64,000 nucleotides of DNA, taken from contig NZ_CP069159.1 of assembly GCF_016811995.1 (NCBI RefSeq), forward strand, positions 3,596,001-3,660,000, written 5' to 3'. Below the pieces are notes generated by a model, which made no database searches, was not told the DNA's origin, and saw only the letters and a list, made by a program, of their open reading frames with translations. Made by a program: the position numbers and the translations under genes. How positions within the stretch are numbered: the stretch's first letter is position 1; each line of letters starts with the position of its first letter. Source of the DNA: Citrobacter sp. R56. Its GTDB lineage: Bacteria > Pseudomonadota > Gammaproteobacteria > Enterobacterales > Enterobacteriaceae. Shown one piece after another: positions 24,775 to 35,319 of this stretch.

Positions 24775-25356
24775 ATGAGCGGAAGACCTAGAAAATTCGA
24801 CGACAGCGCAGTTATCAAGGCGGCAATGGACGTGTTTTGGTCGAACGGCTACGACGGTGCTTCCGCCGAGGAGCTGTGCGAACGAACGGGCCTGGGACGC
24901 GGCAGCCTCTACAATGCATTTGGCAACAAGCAGAAGCTCTATGAGATAGCCTTGCGCCGTTACCAGGAGCAAGGCCTTCAGGCGCAAGCGGACATCCTCA
25001 ATGGTCCTGGTTCCGTCAAAGAGCGTTTGCTTGCTCTGATGCGCTGGGGCATCGAGGACGATTTGGGCCCAAACAGAGGTCGAGGCTGTATGGCCCTGTT
25101 TGCCGTGCTCGACCGTGCTGGCAAAGATCCGGTCGTTGCCGAGATCAGCCGTGTGTATGTGTTCAAGCTGGAGCAGGTGTTATGCCATCTATTTACAGTT
25201 GGACAGCGCAATGGCGAAGTGTCCTCAGAGTCCTCAGCATTGGAGTTATCGCGAGCCTTTCTAAGCAGCTATTACGGCCTGCGTGTGCTGGGCCAGTCCA
25301 TGCCGGATCGCGAGTTTCTTGAAGATGTGATAAAGGGTACGCTGGCCAGGCTCTAA
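24775..25356 (+). CDS. TetR-family repressor of an efflux gene
   Basis: 193 residues. The N-terminal helix-turn-helix domain is typical (GRPRKFDDSAVIKAAMDVFW, then YDGASAEELCERTGLGRGSL, YNAFGNKQKLYEIAL), and a helical ligand-binding domain follows. Family members are ligand-released repressors of nearby genes. The MFS transporter gene lies 82 bp downstream on the same strand, so an efflux-regulator pair is likely. The codon use (GCC, GGC, CTG, CGC rich) differs from the surrounding sequence and looks like DNA from a higher-GC proteobacterium. It ends before a short GGCCTTTTGGCC palindromic run (25377-25388). Confidence 0.85.
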   Translation: MSGRPRKFDDSAVIKAAMDVFWSNGYDGASAEELCERTGLGRGSLYNAFGNKQKLYEIALRRYQEQGLQAQADILNGPGSVKERLLALMRWGIEDDLGPNRGRGCMALFAVLDRAGKDPVVAEISRVYVFKLEQVLCHLFTVGQRNGEVSSESSALELSRAFLSSYYGLRVLGQSMPDREFLEDVIKGTLARL

Positions 25357-25438
25357 GCAGGCGGCGAATACTCACAAAGGCCTTTTGGCCTTTTATTTTA
25401 ACCAATATTGGAATGAACGTTAAAAAATGGAGTTCTGC

Positions 25439-26602
25439 ATGCCACTAGTCATCTACATCCTTGGATTGACGATTTTTTCGTTGACCACCTCCGAGTTCAT
25501 GGTCGCTGGCATGATGCCGTCGCTGACCATTGCCTTTGATGTATCGGTTACTCAGGTTGGTTACCTGATTTCCGTGTATGCGCTTGGCATGGTGGTGGGT
25601 GGCCCACTGCTGACGGCTGGCCTGCTGCGGCTACGCATGCCGAACAAGACGGCCTTGTTGTTGTTGCTGGGTCTGTATACGGTGGTGCAATCGGTCGCTG
25701 CCGTGACCGACAGCTATGCCGTCATGACCGTGGCACGTTTCTTCACTGGTGTGACTGCATCGGCCTGCTTTGGCGCTGCGCTGTCCATCTGCGCCGATAC
25801 TGTGGCTGAAGATATGCGCGGACGGGCAGCGTCCATCGTACTGGGCGGTTTGATGCTGGCGGCAGCGCTGGGTGTGCCTGTGGCCACATTGATTGACCAA
25901 CACATGGGCTGGCGTGCCAGCTTCTGGCTAGTGGCAATCCTGACCGTGGTGTGCGCGCTGGTCATCGGGGTGCGGGTCCCACGCTCCCCATCATCGACCG
26001 CCATCAGCCTGGGGGCTGAGTTGCGCGAGTTCAGGAGTTGGAACCTGTGGGCTGCCTATTCTACCAGTGCGCTGATTGTCGGCTCCACCTTTGCAGCCTT
26101 CAGCTATTTCACCCCCATCCTGACCGAAGTGTCCGGTTTCTCTGCCGCGATGATCCCCTGGCTGCTTGGTAGCTACGGTGTTGCTAACATCGTGGGCAAT
26201 GCTGTAGTCGGACGCTATGCGGACAAGCACACATTTCCTGTCATGGCCTGGGGTTTGTCACTTTTAACGGCTGCGCTGGTGGTCTTTGCGCTGTTGGCGC
26301 ATATCCCCATTGTCAGTGTTGCCATGGCGCTGGCGGTCGGTTTGGTCGGTGTTACGATGAACCCTGCAATGGTGGCTCGCGTGATGAGGGCGGCCCAGGC
26401 TGGGCCGATGGTCAATACCGTGCATAACTCGGTGATCAATATCGGTTTGGGAATGGGCGCATGGCTTGGAGGGCTGGGAATCGACGCTGGATATGGATTG
26501 AGATCACCGCTGTGGGTAGGAGTGCTGCTTGCAGTACTGGGATTGCTCAGTCTTGTACCGTATATGCACAAGAAGCGTCGGTTTCATCCTCGTCAGGTAT
26601 GA
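25439..26602 (+). CDS. MFS drug/metabolite efflux transporter (DHA1 type)
   Basis: 387 residues with twelve membrane helices. The N-terminus TIFSLTTSEFMVAGMMPSL is typical of the AraJ/CmlA-like DHA1 group; motif C-like VTASACFGAALSIC and GRAASIVLGGLMLAAALGVP are present. The start at 25439 is chosen because GGAG lies 6 nt upstream; an ATG at 25427 overlaps that site. It is coupled to the upstream TetR gene and shares its high-GC style. Substrate unknown. The pair is best read as an acquired cassette next to thrW. Confidence 0.87.
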   Translation: MPLVIYILGLTIFSLTTSEFMVAGMMPSLTIAFDVSVTQVGYLISVYALGMVVGGPLLTAGLLRLRMPNKTALLLLLGLYTVVQSVAAVTDSYAVMTVARFFTGVTASACFGAALSICADTVAEDMRGRAASIVLGGLMLAAALGVPVATLIDQHMGWRASFWLVAILTVVCALVIGVRVPRSPSSTAISLGAELREFRSWNLWAAYSTSALIVGSTFAAFSYFTPILTEVSGFSAAMIPWLLGSYGVANIVGNAVVGRYADKHTFPVMAWGLSLLTAALVVFALLAHIPIVSVAMALAVGLVGVTMNPAMVARVMRAAQAGPMVNTVHNSVINIGLGMGAWLGGLGIDAGYGLRSPLWVGVLLAVLGLLSLVPYMHKKRRFHPRQV

Positions 26603-26750
26603 GTAGAGCGAGGTCGTCTACAGTCTTTGTTCCACAGTGACGTGTTTATGCCCAAATCTCCTGCAATGTGGGAGATTGGGGTATGGTTGTCCCTCAAGAG
26701 AGCGTGCAAGCTACGTCCGCAGTTGGCACTCAACGGATATATTAACTTTG

Positions 26751-26787
26751 GTGGCTGGTGGCTGGTGGCTGGTGGCTGGTGGCTGGT
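26751..26787. repeat. Tandem 7-bp repeat (GTGGCTG)
   Basis: Five consecutive copies of GTGGCTG followed by a partial copy, about 100 bp from the 3' end of thrW. No gene crosses it. Such repeats can vary in copy number by slippage. Confidence 0.9.
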
Positions 26788-26887
26788 CAGGACTACTGGC
26801 ATACATTGCGGATGCTTACACAGTGCTTACATGACTGGCTGGTATTCAGAGGAGAGTGGAATTTTAAGGGCTAACTGCTTGATATCA

Positions 26888-26963
26888 TGGTGCCGATAAG
26901 AGGAGTCGAACCTCCGACCTTCGCATTACGAATGCGCTGCTCTACCAACTGAGCTATATCGGC
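26888..26963 (-). tRNA. thrW: tRNA-Thr (CGT)
   Basis: 76 nt on the minus strand: acceptor stem GCCGATA/TATCGGC, D-arm TAGCTCAGTTGGTAGAG, anticodon stem-loop with CGT (CATTCGTAATG), T-arm GGTTCGACTCC, and encoded CCA. Its neighbour is proA, as in E. coli thrW, a known integration site. The accessory DNA lies on its 3' side. Confidence 0.97.
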
Positions 26964-27077
26964 CCTGATGAGGACATGTCCACAAGTGCGAACACGGGGT
27001 AGAAGGTTAAAACTAACCGGGCGATGCGTCAATGGCCTTGCGAATCAAACGCCTATTTTTGCATCACCCGGTGTCAA

Positions 27078-28331
27078 TTATGCACGAATAGTGTCGTCAC
27101 CAATGCCAATCCACTTGTAAGTGGTCAGTGCTTCCAGTCCCATCGGACCGCGTGCGTGCAATTTTTGCGTGCTCACGGCCACTTCTGCACCGAGACCAAA
27201 CTGGCCGCCATCGGTAAAGCGTGTCGAGGCGTTAACGTACACCGCAGATGAATCCACCTCGTTTACGAAACGATCGGCGTTGCGCAGCGTACGCGTCAAA
27301 ATGGCGTCAGAGTGTTGAGTGCCATGCTCACGAATATGGGCAATAGCATCATCGAGGTCAGTCACGATTTTGACATTCAGATCCAGCGACAAAAACTCGT
27401 CGTCGTACTCTTGCGCTTTCACCGCCACTACGTTCGCCGGTCCCGCTTTCAGCGTTGGCAGCGCCGCGTCGTCAGCGTGCAGCGTAACACCGCTCTCCGC
27501 CATCTGCTGGCTCAGTGCAGGCAGAAAACGCTCTGCGATATCCTGATGCACCAGCAGCGTTTCCACCGTGTTACAGGTGCTCGGGCGCTGGGTCTTAGCA
27601 TTAACGATGATCTTCAGCGCCGGCGCAATCTCTGCGCTGTCGTCAACATAGATATGGCATACCCCAATCCCGCCCGTGATCACCGGGATCGTAGCGTGTT
27701 CGCGGCACAGTTTGTGCAGCCCAGCGCCGCCGCGCGGGATCAGCATGTCGATATATTTGTCCATGCGCAGCATTTCGTTCACCAGCGCACGATCCGGGCT
27801 GTCGATCGCCTGTACGGCGGCTTCTGGTAGACCGCAGGCTTTTAATGCCTGCTGGATCACGCTTACCGTCGCCGCGTTAGTGCGATACGTCTCTTTCCCG
27901 CCGCGCAGAATCGCAGCGTTGCCTGTTTTCAGGCACAGGGACGCAACATCAACGGTGACGTTAGGACGCGCTTCGTAAATGACGCCAATGACGCCCAGCG
28001 GCACGCGACGGCGTTCCAGGCGCAGGCCGCTATCCAGCAAACCACCGTCGATCACCTGTCCGACCGGATCGGCCAGATTACAAACCTGACGAACGTCATC
28101 GGCGATAGATTTCAGGCGTGCTGGCGTTAACGCCAGACGATCCAGCATCGCTTCGCTGAGACCATTTTCGCGCGCCTGGGCAACGTCCAGCGCATTCGCA
28201 ATCAGGATGCTTTCAGTTTGCGCTTCCAGTTCATCGGCTATTTTTTCCAGCACGCGGTTTTTTTCACGGCTGGAAAGCAGCGCCAGCTTATACGACGCTG
28301 CTTTGGCAGCAATACCCATTTGTTCCAGCAT
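27078..28331 (-). CDS. proA: Gamma-glutamyl phosphate reductase
   Basis: 417 residues, equal to E. coli ProA and nearly identical in pattern. It reduces gamma-glutamyl phosphate to glutamate semialdehyde with NADPH, the second step of proline synthesis. Motifs: [31 protein letters not shown], the catalytic Cys in [12 protein letters not shown], and [19 protein letters not shown]. It lies 11 bp after proB in the standard proBA operon, next to thrW. Intact. Confidence 0.97.
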   Translation of the reverse strand: MLEQMGIAAKAASYKLALLSSREKNRVLEKIADELEAQTESILIANALDVAQARENGLSEAMLDRLALTPARLKSIADDVRQVCNLADPVGQVIDGGLLDSGLRLERRRVPLGVIGVIYEARPNVTVDVASLCLKTGNAAILRGGKETYRTNAATVSVIQQALKACGLPEAAVQAIDSPDRALVNEMLRMDKYIDMLIPRGGAGLHKLCREHATIPVITGGIGVCHIYVDDSAEIAPALKIIVNAKTQRPSTCNTVETLLVHQDIAERFLPALSQQMAESGVTLHADDAALPTLKAGPANVVAVKAQEYDDEFLSLDLNVKIVTDLDDAIAHIREHGTQHSDAILTRTLRNADRFVNEVDSSAVYVNASTRFTDGGQFGLGAEVAVSTQKLHARGPMGLEALTTYKWIGIGDDTIRA

Positions 28332-28342
28332 ACGTCGGCTCC

Positions 28343-29446
28343 TTAACGGGTGATCATGTCATCGCGATGGACGGCAACCGGACCATATTCATAGCCAAGA
28401 ATAGCGTCAATCTGTTGAGAGTGGTGACCCGCAATACGGCGCAGCGCGTCGCTGTTATAGCGGCTAACGCCATGGGCGATATCACGCCCTTCCAGATTGC
28501 AGATGCGGATCACTTCACCACGCGAGAAGTTACCTGTCACGCTTTTAATACCTTTTGGCAATAACGAGCTACCGCGTTCCAGAATCGCCGAGGAGGCGCC
28601 TTCATCAACGGTAATTTCACCGGCGGGCGGCGCACCGAAGATCCAGCGCTTACGGTTCTCCAGTGGTGAAGCCTGCGCGTGGAAGCGTGTACCGACGGAA
28701 ACACCTTCCATCACATCACCAATGACACCCGGTTTGCTGCCTGCGGCAATGATCGTGTCAATACCTGCGCGGCAGGCTACATCCGCCGCCTGTAGCTTCG
28801 TTCCCATACCGCCAGTCCCAAGGCCAGAAACGCTGTCCCCGGCAATCGAACGCAGCGCGTCATCAATACCGTAAACGTCTTTGATTAACTCGGCTTGCGG
28901 GTTGGTGCGCGGGTCGGCGGTGAACAGCCCCTGCTGATCGGTCAGCAGCAGCAGTTTATCGGCACCGGCCAGAATCGCCGCCAGCGCAGAAAGATTGTCA
29001 TTGTCGCCGACTTTAATTTCAGCGGTCGCAACCGCATCGTTCTCATTAATGACAGGGACGATGTGGTTGTCCAACAACGCACGCAGCGTGTCACGGGCGT
29101 TAAGAAAACGCTCCCGATCTTCCATATCTGCACGCGTCAGCAGCATCTGCCCGACATGAATGCCATAAATAGAAAATAGCTGTTCCCAAAGCTGGATCAG
29201 ACGACTCTGCCCTACCGCTGCCAGCAGCTGTTTAGACGCAATGGTCGCCGGGAGCTCTGGATAACCAAGATGCTCACGCCCGGCGGCAATCGCCCCCGAG
29301 GTAACGATAACAATACGATGCCCCGCGGCATGTAGCTGCGCACATTGGCGAACAAGTTCAACGATATGGGCACGGTTCAGGCGGCGCGATCCGCCTGTTA
29401 GCACACTGGTGCCAAGTTTTACCACCAGCGTCTGACTGTCACTCAT
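28343..29446 (-). CDS. proB: Glutamate 5-kinase
   Basis: 367 residues, full length. It phosphorylates glutamate with ATP, the first and feedback-inhibited step of proline synthesis. The N-terminal amino-acid-kinase domain has [27 protein letters not shown] and [17 protein letters not shown]. The C-terminal PUA domain (about residues 275-367) has [18 protein letters not shown]. The ProB-ProA complex channels the labile product. First gene of the proBA operon; phoE is divergent across a 289-bp gap. Confidence 0.97.
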   Translation of the reverse strand: MSDSQTLVVKLGTSVLTGGSRRLNRAHIVELVRQCAQLHAAGHRIVIVTSGAIAAGREHLGYPELPATIASKQLLAAVGQSRLIQLWEQLFSIYGIHVGQMLLTRADMEDRERFLNARDTLRALLDNHIVPVINENDAVATAEIKVGDNDNLSALAAILAGADKLLLLTDQQGLFTADPRTNPQAELIKDVYGIDDALRSIAGDSVSGLGTGGMGTKLQAADVACRAGIDTIIAAGSKPGVIGDVMEGVSVGTRFHAQASPLENRKRWIFGAPPAGEITVDEGASSAILERGSSLLPKGIKSVTGNFSRGEVIRICNLEGRDIAHGVSRYNSDALRRIAGHHSQQIDAILGYEYGPVAVHRDDMITR

Positions 29447-29593
29447 GATTCTCTGCCGTTCAAAGTGGGAAAAATGATATCAAACGAACGTTTTAGCAGG
29501 ACTGGCGGCGGTTGCCAATAACCAGCGTACAAAGCATGAGACTTTGTTGAGCAGGATCAGCAAGCGTAGCGGCAATTTTTGACGTTTTTATTA

Positions 29594-29650
29594 CTGTAAT
29601 AATAAATCACCCTTTTTTAAAAATAGTCTTAATTTGTCATAAAACCTTCA
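29594..29650 (+). promoter_or_regulatory. Candidate tandem Pho boxes upstream of phoE
   Basis: CTGTAATAATAAATCAC (29594-29610) and TTGTCATAAAACCTTCA (29634-29650) each resemble the PhoB half-site pattern CTGTCAT-N4-CTGTCA. phoE is a classic PhoB-activated gene, so these fit its promoter, about 85-140 bp before the start. Confidence 0.55.
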
Positions 29651-29735
29651 CTGCCAAACGTTAAAAATCCTCCTGTTTTTTTAACGGGGATCGCACCCAG
29701 CAAATTTTAGTGCGTTATTTAAATCAGGAATGAAA

Positions 29736-30791
29736 ATGAAAAAGAGCTCTCTGGCATTAATGGTGATGGGTATTGTTGCATCAGCCTCTGTACACGCAGC
29801 AGAAGTCTATAACAAAGACGGAAATAAACTGGATGTATATGGCAAAGTGAAAGCAATGCACTATATGAGCGACAATGACAGTAAAGACGGCGACCAAAGT
29901 TATGTGCGTTTTGGGTTTAAGGGCGAAACGCAAATTAATGACCAATTGACCGGCTATGGTCGCTGGGAAGCAGAATTTGCCGCCAACAAAGCAGAAAGCG
30001 ATTCATCACAACAAAAAACGCGTCTGGCCTTCGCGGGTTTGAAATTAAATAATATGGGCTCTTTTGATTACGGTCGTAATCTGGGCGCACTGTATGATGT
30101 CGAAGCCTGGACCGATATGTTCCCGGAGTTTGGCGGTGACTCTTCCGCACAGACCGATAACTTTATGACCAAGCGCGCCAGCGGTCTGGCGACGTACAGG
30201 AATACAGACTTCTTTGGCGTTATCGATGGCCTCGATATCACACTGCAGTATCAGGGGAAAAACGAAGACCGTGATGTGAAAAAACAAAACGGCGACGGTT
30301 TTGGCACCTCTCTGACCTATGATTTCGGCGGCAGTGATTTCGCCATCAGCGGCGCGTATACCAACTCTGACCGAACCAATGAGCAAAATCTACAAAGCCG
30401 GGGCACCGGTGATAAAGCGGAAGCCTGGGCGACCGGCTTAAAATATGATGCTAACGATATTTATCTGGCAACCTTCTATTCCGAAACCCGCAATATGACC
30501 CCCATTTCGGGTGGTTTTGCGAATAAGACACAAAACTTTGAAGCCGTGGCCCAGTATCAATTTGACTTTGGTCTGCGCCCGTCGCTGGGGTATGTCCTGT
30601 CAAAAGGTAAAGATATTGAAGGTGTAGGCGATGAAGATCTGGTGAATTATATCGATGTCGGCGCGACATATTACTTCAACAAAAATATGTCCGCATTTGT
30701 TGATTATAAAATCAACCAACTTGACAGCGACAATAAGCTCGCGATCAACAACGATGATATCGTTGCTGTGGGGATGACCTACCAATTCTGA
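29736..30791 (+). CDS. phoE: Outer membrane porin PhoE
   Basis: 351-residue precursor. Signal peptide [21 protein letters not shown], then a 16-strand general porin: [32 protein letters not shown], the L3 loop region [20 protein letters not shown], and the C-terminal VGMTYQF that targets BAM. PhoE forms an anion-preferring trimer made during phosphate starvation. The start at 29736 has AGGA 6 nt upstream; an ATG at 29730 is in frame. The protein follows E. coli PhoE throughout with scattered changes. It is followed by a bidirectional hairpin shared with crl. Confidence 0.96.
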   Translation: MKKSSLALMVMGIVASASVHAAEVYNKDGNKLDVYGKVKAMHYMSDNDSKDGDQSYVRFGFKGETQINDQLTGYGRWEAEFAANKAESDSSQQKTRLAFAGLKLNNMGSFDYGRNLGALYDVEAWTDMFPEFGGDSSAQTDNFMTKRASGLATYRNTDFFGVIDGLDITLQYQGKNEDRDVKKQNGDGFGTSLTYDFGGSDFAISGAYTNSDRTNEQNLQSRGTGDKAEAWATGLKYDANDIYLATFYSETRNMTPISGGFANKTQNFEAVAQYQFDFGLRPSLGYVLSKGKDIEGVGDEDLVNYIDVGATYYFNKNMSAFVDYKINQLDSDNKLAINNDDIVAVGMTYQF

Positions 30792-30797
30792 TGCGAT

Positions 30798-30827
30798 GGC
30801 CGGATGGCTTCGTGAAGCCATCCGGCC
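30798..30827. terminator. Bidirectional hairpin between phoE and crl
   Basis: GGCCGGATGGCTTC / GAAGCCATCCGGCC forms a 13-bp stem between the convergent phoE and crl genes. Confidence 0.75.
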
Positions 30828-30836
30828 AAATATCTA

Positions 30837-31235
30837 TTACGCGGATAATTTAACCGGCTCTTTAAAGTTCTCAGCGGGTTCCAGCGCCAGATTTAAAGAC
30901 TTCAGCAACTCGCGCAATTTTTCATGAAACTCGCGTAAGGTGTATTCCAGTCGGTCCACAACCTCAGCCTCTTTTATGGGTACGGCGGTCCAGTTACCGT
31001 CTTTGTCAAACAGACCAAACTGGTAGCTGTAGGTAAAGCGCTTCTCTTGCGCTTCCAGTTCCATCCACCATCCCCAAAACTCACGCTTTTCAGGCGCAGG
31101 CTTCACGTTGACGCAAACTGCCAGACAATCGAAAAAAAATCGATTATCTTCGCACTGCCCTTCACGGATGTAAGGGCCGAGCGCGGTAAATTTCTTAATC
31201 AACCTACTTCTCGGGTGTCCACTCGGTAACGTCAT
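30837..31235 (-). CDS. crl: Sigma-S assembly factor Crl
   Basis: 132 residues, the usual size. Crl binds RpoS and promotes its assembly with RNA polymerase core, raising expression of curli and other stationary-phase genes. Conserved segments: [40 protein letters not shown] and [19 protein letters not shown], all intact, unlike the IS-disrupted allele of some K-12 strains. The standard neighbours phoE and frsA are conserved. Confidence 0.96.
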   Translation of the reverse strand: MTLPSGHPRSRLIKKFTALGPYIREGQCEDNRFFFDCLAVCVNVKPAPEKREFWGWWMELEAQEKRFTYSYQFGLFDKDGNWTAVPIKEAEVVDRLEYTLREFHEKLRELLKSLNLALEPAENFKEPVKLSA

Positions 31236-31292
31236 TGCGATCTCCTTAGGTGAAGCAACTGTTTTACCAAATCGATAAAATTTAGCAATCTC

Positions 31293-32537
31293 TTAACACA
31301 ATCTCTGATTGATCCACTCAGCAATTTCTTTCAGAGCTTTGTCAAAATTGCGATACACCGGATTAAACGGGATCTCCATCAACTTACCGTCCGAAGATGA
31401 AGATGTGATTAAGCGCGACTCCTCTTCCGGACTAAACGGATCATTTTTCCAGAAGCCCGATAACATCGGCGTAGGACAACGTCTACCCAACAATCCCTGA
31501 ACCTTCAGAGAGTAGCGATTCAGTTCGACCCGCAGAGCTTCATCGGACGCATCGTGCATCCCCAGACGGCTAGCCAGAACGTCAAGATACATTTCGGGTA
31601 CTGCCCCCTGCCGTTGCGGATCGCTTAACAGCGCATGTACCACTGGCCCCAGACACGCCACTGCTTTCAAACGAGGCGCTTCGAGATAAGCCAGGCGTAC
31701 CGCGACGTTAGCGCCAAAGCGAAAACCAAATGCCGCTACGCGGGTATGATCCACCCAGGCAACGTCAGGCAACGCTCTCAGGACATGCTGATGCAATTGA
31801 CTGGAGTCCTGCGTCAATTTCCATTTTGAGGAGAAGCCCACCGACGGCATATCCAGCGTCAACATGGCAATACCGCGCGGCGCGAAATAGCGCTCATACA
31901 GCGTGTAATAGTCGGTTTGCATGGCATCGAGGCCCCCGCACATTAACACCGTTGGGAACGGGCCTTCGCCTTTTGGCATATGCAAAAAACCGGTAATCGG
32001 CGCGCCGCCGGGCACGGAGAATTCTATTTCACGTAATGTACCGGGTAATCGTTGCGCTGCCTCTTCATAGGCACGGTTCGCCAGAGCCTGTGCCTGCTCC
32101 GCCAGATCGTCGCCTTTCAAATGTGGATAGGCGGCAACGCTGTATAAGGTCGCTGCATGTAACCAGTGGCGGCCGCTGAGTTGCGCGTCTTGCTCCTGGC
32201 TGGCCTTCTGCTGCCACTCCATGGCCTGTTTTGCCCATTCATAGATCCAGTTGCCGCCACGATAGCCGATGACCGTGTCGTACAGCTCCTTGTCTGTCCG
32301 CTCGGCCTCGCTCATGACAATGCGGGCCTGCACTTCAAGGATTTCACGTGGATCAACGCCGCGCCAGATCCACATCAGACGGTTAACCATGCGATACCAG
32401 TGTGGAATGGTTTTACCATCCAGCGTGGACTGCACAGACGACGACGGCCCGTTATTGAATCGACGGACAAGCGTTGACGTTTCAGGGTGTTTGAAGCGGG
32501 GTTTAAACAGGGTTTCGCTGAGGTTAGCCTGTGACAT
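31293..32537 (-). CDS. frsA: Fermentation/respiration switch protein FrsA (alpha/beta hydrolase)
   Basis: 414 residues from the Met at 32537 ([20 protein letters not shown]), the usual start; a reading from 32552 adds five residues. Alpha/beta-hydrolase fold: [20 protein letters not shown], a nucleophile-elbow-like GFRFGANVA where the usual Ser is Phe/Arg-flanked Gly, and a final His-poor tail. E. coli FrsA (YafA) was named for binding unphosphorylated EIIA-Glc and has been reported as an esterase; its reaction is still debated. Conserved between gpt and crl. Confidence 0.94.
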   Translation of the reverse strand: MSQANLSETLFKPRFKHPETSTLVRRFNNGPSSSVQSTLDGKTIPHWYRMVNRLMWIWRGVDPREILEVQARIVMSEAERTDKELYDTVIGYRGGNWIYEWAKQAMEWQQKASQEQDAQLSGRHWLHAATLYSVAAYPHLKGDDLAEQAQALANRAYEEAAQRLPGTLREIEFSVPGGAPITGFLHMPKGEGPFPTVLMCGGLDAMQTDYYTLYERYFAPRGIAMLTLDMPSVGFSSKWKLTQDSSQLHQHVLRALPDVAWVDHTRVAAFGFRFGANVAVRLAYLEAPRLKAVACLGPVVHALLSDPQRQGAVPEMYLDVLASRLGMHDASDEALRVELNRYSLKVQGLLGRRCPTPMLSGFWKNDPFSPEEESRLITSSSSDGKLMEIPFNPVYRNFDKALKEIAEWINQRLC

Positions 32538-32599
32538 TCGTGCAGCCTCCATAGGTACTTACTGAGGCCTATTGTAACGCGTGTGTGAGTAAAAAGAAC

Positions 32600-32622
32600 A
32601 ACGCCCGGCATTACCGGGCGTT
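32600..32622 (-). terminator. gpt terminator
   Basis: AACGCCCGGTAATGCCGGGCGTT followed on the minus strand by GTTCTTTTT, just past the gpt stop: a standard intrinsic terminator. Confidence 0.8.
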
Positions 32623-32636
32623 GAAAATTTCAGAGA

Positions 32637-33095
32637 TTAGCGACCGGAAATCGGCGGAATGAACACGACGCCCATATCCCACGGTTGCTCAATCCAGGTA
32701 TCCTGAGGAATATCAACAACATAATCGTTCACCAGCGGACGACCAGCCGGTTTCGCGAAGATGGTGACAAAATGTGCCTTGGGATACATTTCACGGATTG
32801 CCACGGCGGTGCCGCCGGTATCGACCAGGTCATCGATCACGATGAAACCTTCGCCGTCGCCTTCCGCACGTTTCACCACTTTCAGCTCGCGCTGGTTGTC
32901 GTGGTCATAGCTGGAAATGCAAACGGTATCGACATGGCGAATACCCAACTCACGCGCCAACAATGCGCCCGGTACCAGACCACCACGGCTAACGGCAATA
33001 ATGCCTTTCCATTGTTCAGAAGGCAGCAGGCGGCTTGCCAGTTTGCGTGCGTGAATCTGCAACATGTCCCAGGTGACGACGTATTTTTCGCTCAT
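32637..33095 (-). CDS. gpt: Xanthine-guanine phosphoribosyltransferase
   Basis: 152 residues, identical in length to E. coli Gpt. It converts guanine, xanthine and to a lesser degree hypoxanthine to the nucleotides with PRPP. The PRPP-binding motif [14 protein letters not shown] and the base-binding C-terminus ([12 protein letters not shown]) are intact. Divergent from pepD across about 260 bp. Confidence 0.97.
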   Translation of the reverse strand: MSEKYVVTWDMLQIHARKLASRLLPSEQWKGIIAVSRGGLVPGALLARELGIRHVDTVCISSYDHDNQRELKVVKRAEGDGEGFIVIDDLVDTGGTAVAIREMYPKAHFVTIFAKPAGRPLVNDYVVDIPQDTWIEQPWDMGVVFIPPISGR

Positions 33096-33355
33096 GTGAA
33101 GTGTCCCAGCCTGTGTATCTACGGCTTAAAAAGTGTTCGAGGGGGAAATAGGTTGCGCGAGATTATAGAGATCTGACGCGCTAAAAACCAGTGTTTAGCG
33201 GAATCCGCCCCTCTTTTACGTGCTTTCTACTACCCGCCGCCGGATAAAGTGGTATTCTCAATTGCATCTCGCAAGCCTGACTTGTGGTGTTTTATATTCT
33301 GCTAACCCTGTGGCCTGCAAGAAAGTTTCGCAGGACATCGCCAAGGAGACTCATC

Positions 33356-34813
33356 GTGTCTGAACTGTCTCAATTATCTCCACAACCGTTGTGGGATATT
33401 TTTGCAAAAATTTGTTCTATTCCTCATCCTTCTTATCATGAAGAACAACTCGCTGAGCACATTGTCGGCTGGGCAAATGAGAAAGGTTTCCACGTAGAGC
33501 GCGACCAGGTCGGGAATATCCTGATTCGCAAACCTGCTACCGCTGGGATGGAAAACCGCAAGCCGGTCGTCCTGCAGGCGCACCTCGATATGGTGCCGCA
33601 GAAAAACAACGACACCGTACACGACTTCGCCAAAGATCCTATCCAGCCGTATATCGACGGCGAATGGGTGAAAGCGCGCGGCACAACTCTGGGGGCGGAT
33701 AACGGTATTGGTATGGCTTCCGCTCTGGCGGTGCTCGCCGATGATTCTGTGGCGCACGGTCCGCTGGAAGTGCTGCTGACCATGACCGAAGAAGCAGGTA
33801 TGGATGGCGCATTTGGCCTCCAGGCAAATTGGCTGCAGGCAGACATTCTGATCAACACCGACTCCGAAGAAGAAGGTGAGATCTACATGGGATGTGCCGG
33901 TGGTATCGACTTCACCTCTAACCTGCCGCTGACCCGCGAAGCGGTTCCCGCAGGTTTCCAGAGCTTCAAACTGACCCTGAAAGGGCTGAAAGGCGGCCAC
34001 TCTGGCGGCGAAATTCACGTCGGTCTGGGTAATGCCAACAAACTGCTGGTTCGCTTCCTGGCGGGCCATGCTGAAGAGTTAGATCTGCGTCTGATCGATT
34101 TCAACGGCGGTACTCTGCGTAACGCTATCCCGCGTGAAGCCTTTGCTACCGTTGCCGTTGCCGCTGATAAAGTCGATGCCCTGAAAGCCCTGGCGAACAC
34201 TTATCAGGAAATCCTGAAAAACGAACTGGCGGCAAAAGAGAAAAATCTGGTTGTTCTGCTGGATGCCGTTACCAACGAGAAAGCGGCGCTGACCACATCC
34301 TCTCGCGATGGCTTCATCCGTCTGTTGAACGCCACGCCAAACGGCGTGATCCGCAATTCCGACGTGGCGAAAGGCGTCGTCGAAACCTCCCTGAACGTGG
34401 GTGTGGTCACCATGACTGACGACAACGTGGAAATCCACTGCCTGATCCGCTCGCTGATCGACAGCGGTAAAGACTACGTGGTCAGCATGCTGGATTCTCT
34501 GGGCAAGTTGGCTGGCGCGAAAACGCAGGCGAAAGGCGGTTACCCAGGCTGGCAGCCGGATGCCAACTCCCCGGTCATGCACCTCGTGCGTGAAACCTAT
34601 CAGCGTCTGTTTAACAAGACGCCGAACATCCAGATCATCCACGCCGGTCTGGAATGCGGTCTGTTTAAGAAACCGTACCCGGATATGGACATGGTTTCTA
34701 TTGGGCCAACCATTACCGGTCCGCACTCCCCGGATGAACAGGTTCATATCGAAAGCGTAGGCCATTACTGGACCCTGCTGACTGAACTGCTGAAAGCGAT
34801 TCCGGCCAAATAA
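33356..34813 (+). CDS. pepD: Aminoacyl-histidine dipeptidase (peptidase D)
   Basis: 485 residues from a GTG at 33356 with AAGGAG 9 nt upstream; the reading from 33284 is an extension with no ribosome site. M20-family zinc dipeptidase: VLQAHLDMVPQ (metal His and catalytic Asp), TLGADNGIGMA (bridging Asp), TMTEEAGMDGA (catalytic Glu pair), DSEEEGEIYMG and the lid domain with GLKGGHSGGEIH. It hydrolyses dipeptides such as carnosine-like Xaa-His. Intact and close to the E. coli enzyme. Confidence 0.97.
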   Translation: MSELSQLSPQPLWDIFAKICSIPHPSYHEEQLAEHIVGWANEKGFHVERDQVGNILIRKPATAGMENRKPVVLQAHLDMVPQKNNDTVHDFAKDPIQPYIDGEWVKARGTTLGADNGIGMASALAVLADDSVAHGPLEVLLTMTEEAGMDGAFGLQANWLQADILINTDSEEEGEIYMGCAGGIDFTSNLPLTREAVPAGFQSFKLTLKGLKGGHSGGEIHVGLGNANKLLVRFLAGHAEELDLRLIDFNGGTLRNAIPREAFATVAVAADKVDALKALANTYQEILKNELAAKEKNLVVLLDAVTNEKAALTTSSRDGFIRLLNATPNGVIRNSDVAKGVVETSLNVGVVTMTDDNVEIHCLIRSLIDSGKDYVVSMLDSLGKLAGAKTQAKGGYPGWQPDANSPVMHLVRETYQRLFNKTPNIQIIHAGLECGLFKKPYPDMDMVSIGPTITGPHSPDEQVHIESVGHYWTLLTELLKAIPAK

Positions 34814-34822
34814 GTTGCTCTC

Positions 34823-34850
34823 CTGCCCGGTAGGTTCAGCTTACCGGGCA
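34823..34850. terminator. Bidirectional terminator between pepD and yafP
   Basis: TGCCCGGTAGG / CTTACCGGGCA with ATTTTC on the right and A-rich sequence on the left side of the stem; lies between convergent genes. Confidence 0.7.
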
Positions 34851-34854
34851 ATTT

Positions 34855-35319
34855 TCACATCGCGGCCTTTCGCATGACGAAATTGGTAAAAACCGCCCCT
34901 CTGGCCTCTACCTGTTGCTCTTTGACTATCTGATAACCTTGCCCAAGAAAAAATGGTCTTGCGGTGATGCTGGCTTCGACCCAAAAAACCGTATCAGGAT
35001 GCCGTCGTTCCAGATGGTGAAGCAGGCAGGTCGCCACGCCCAGGCGTTGTGCGGTCGGCAAGACAAATAGCAGGTCGATGTAATCCTGTCGGGCCGTGAG
35101 GAACCCCACAATTCTCTGCTGGCAAACCGCCACCAGCCCCTCCGATTGCCGCAGTTTCTGGTGCCAGGCAATCTCATCAATTTGCGCCCACGCGGCGATC
35201 TGTTCCGGCGAGAAATCCTGACTGGCTCCCTCTCTGATAGCGCTGAGGAAAATCTCGCACAGCGCATCGAAATCATCAGGTTGATATTCCCGAATGTATA
35301 CGTCAATCGTCATGGTCAA
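34855..35319 (-). CDS. yafP: GNAT-family N-acetyltransferase YafP-like
   Basis: 154 residues. GNAT fold with the acetyl-CoA-binding stretch [18 protein letters not shown] (motif A, RLGVA) and [18 protein letters not shown] at the end. It matches E. coli YafP along its length and sits downstream of dinB, overlapping its end by 4 bp, as part of the SOS dinB operon; the toxin-antitoxin pair yafNO found between them in E. coli is missing here. Substrate uncertain; E. coli YafP has been linked to resistance to nitroaromatic damage. Confidence 0.88.
   Translation of the reverse strand: MTMTIDVYIREYQPDDFDALCEIFLSAIREGASQDFSPEQIAAWAQIDEIAWHQKLRQSEGLVAVCQQRIVGFLTARQDYIDLLFVLPTAQRLGVATCLLHHLERRHPDTVFWVEASITARPFFLGQGYQIVKEQQVEARGAVFTNFVMRKAAM

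Noticed and set aside
26751..26787. Possible CRISPR repeat
   Set aside because: Units are 7 bp, contiguous and without spacers; no cas genes in the window.
33374..34765. Two long minus-strand frames opposite pepD
   Set aside because: Antisense shadows; no ribosome site and no family pattern.
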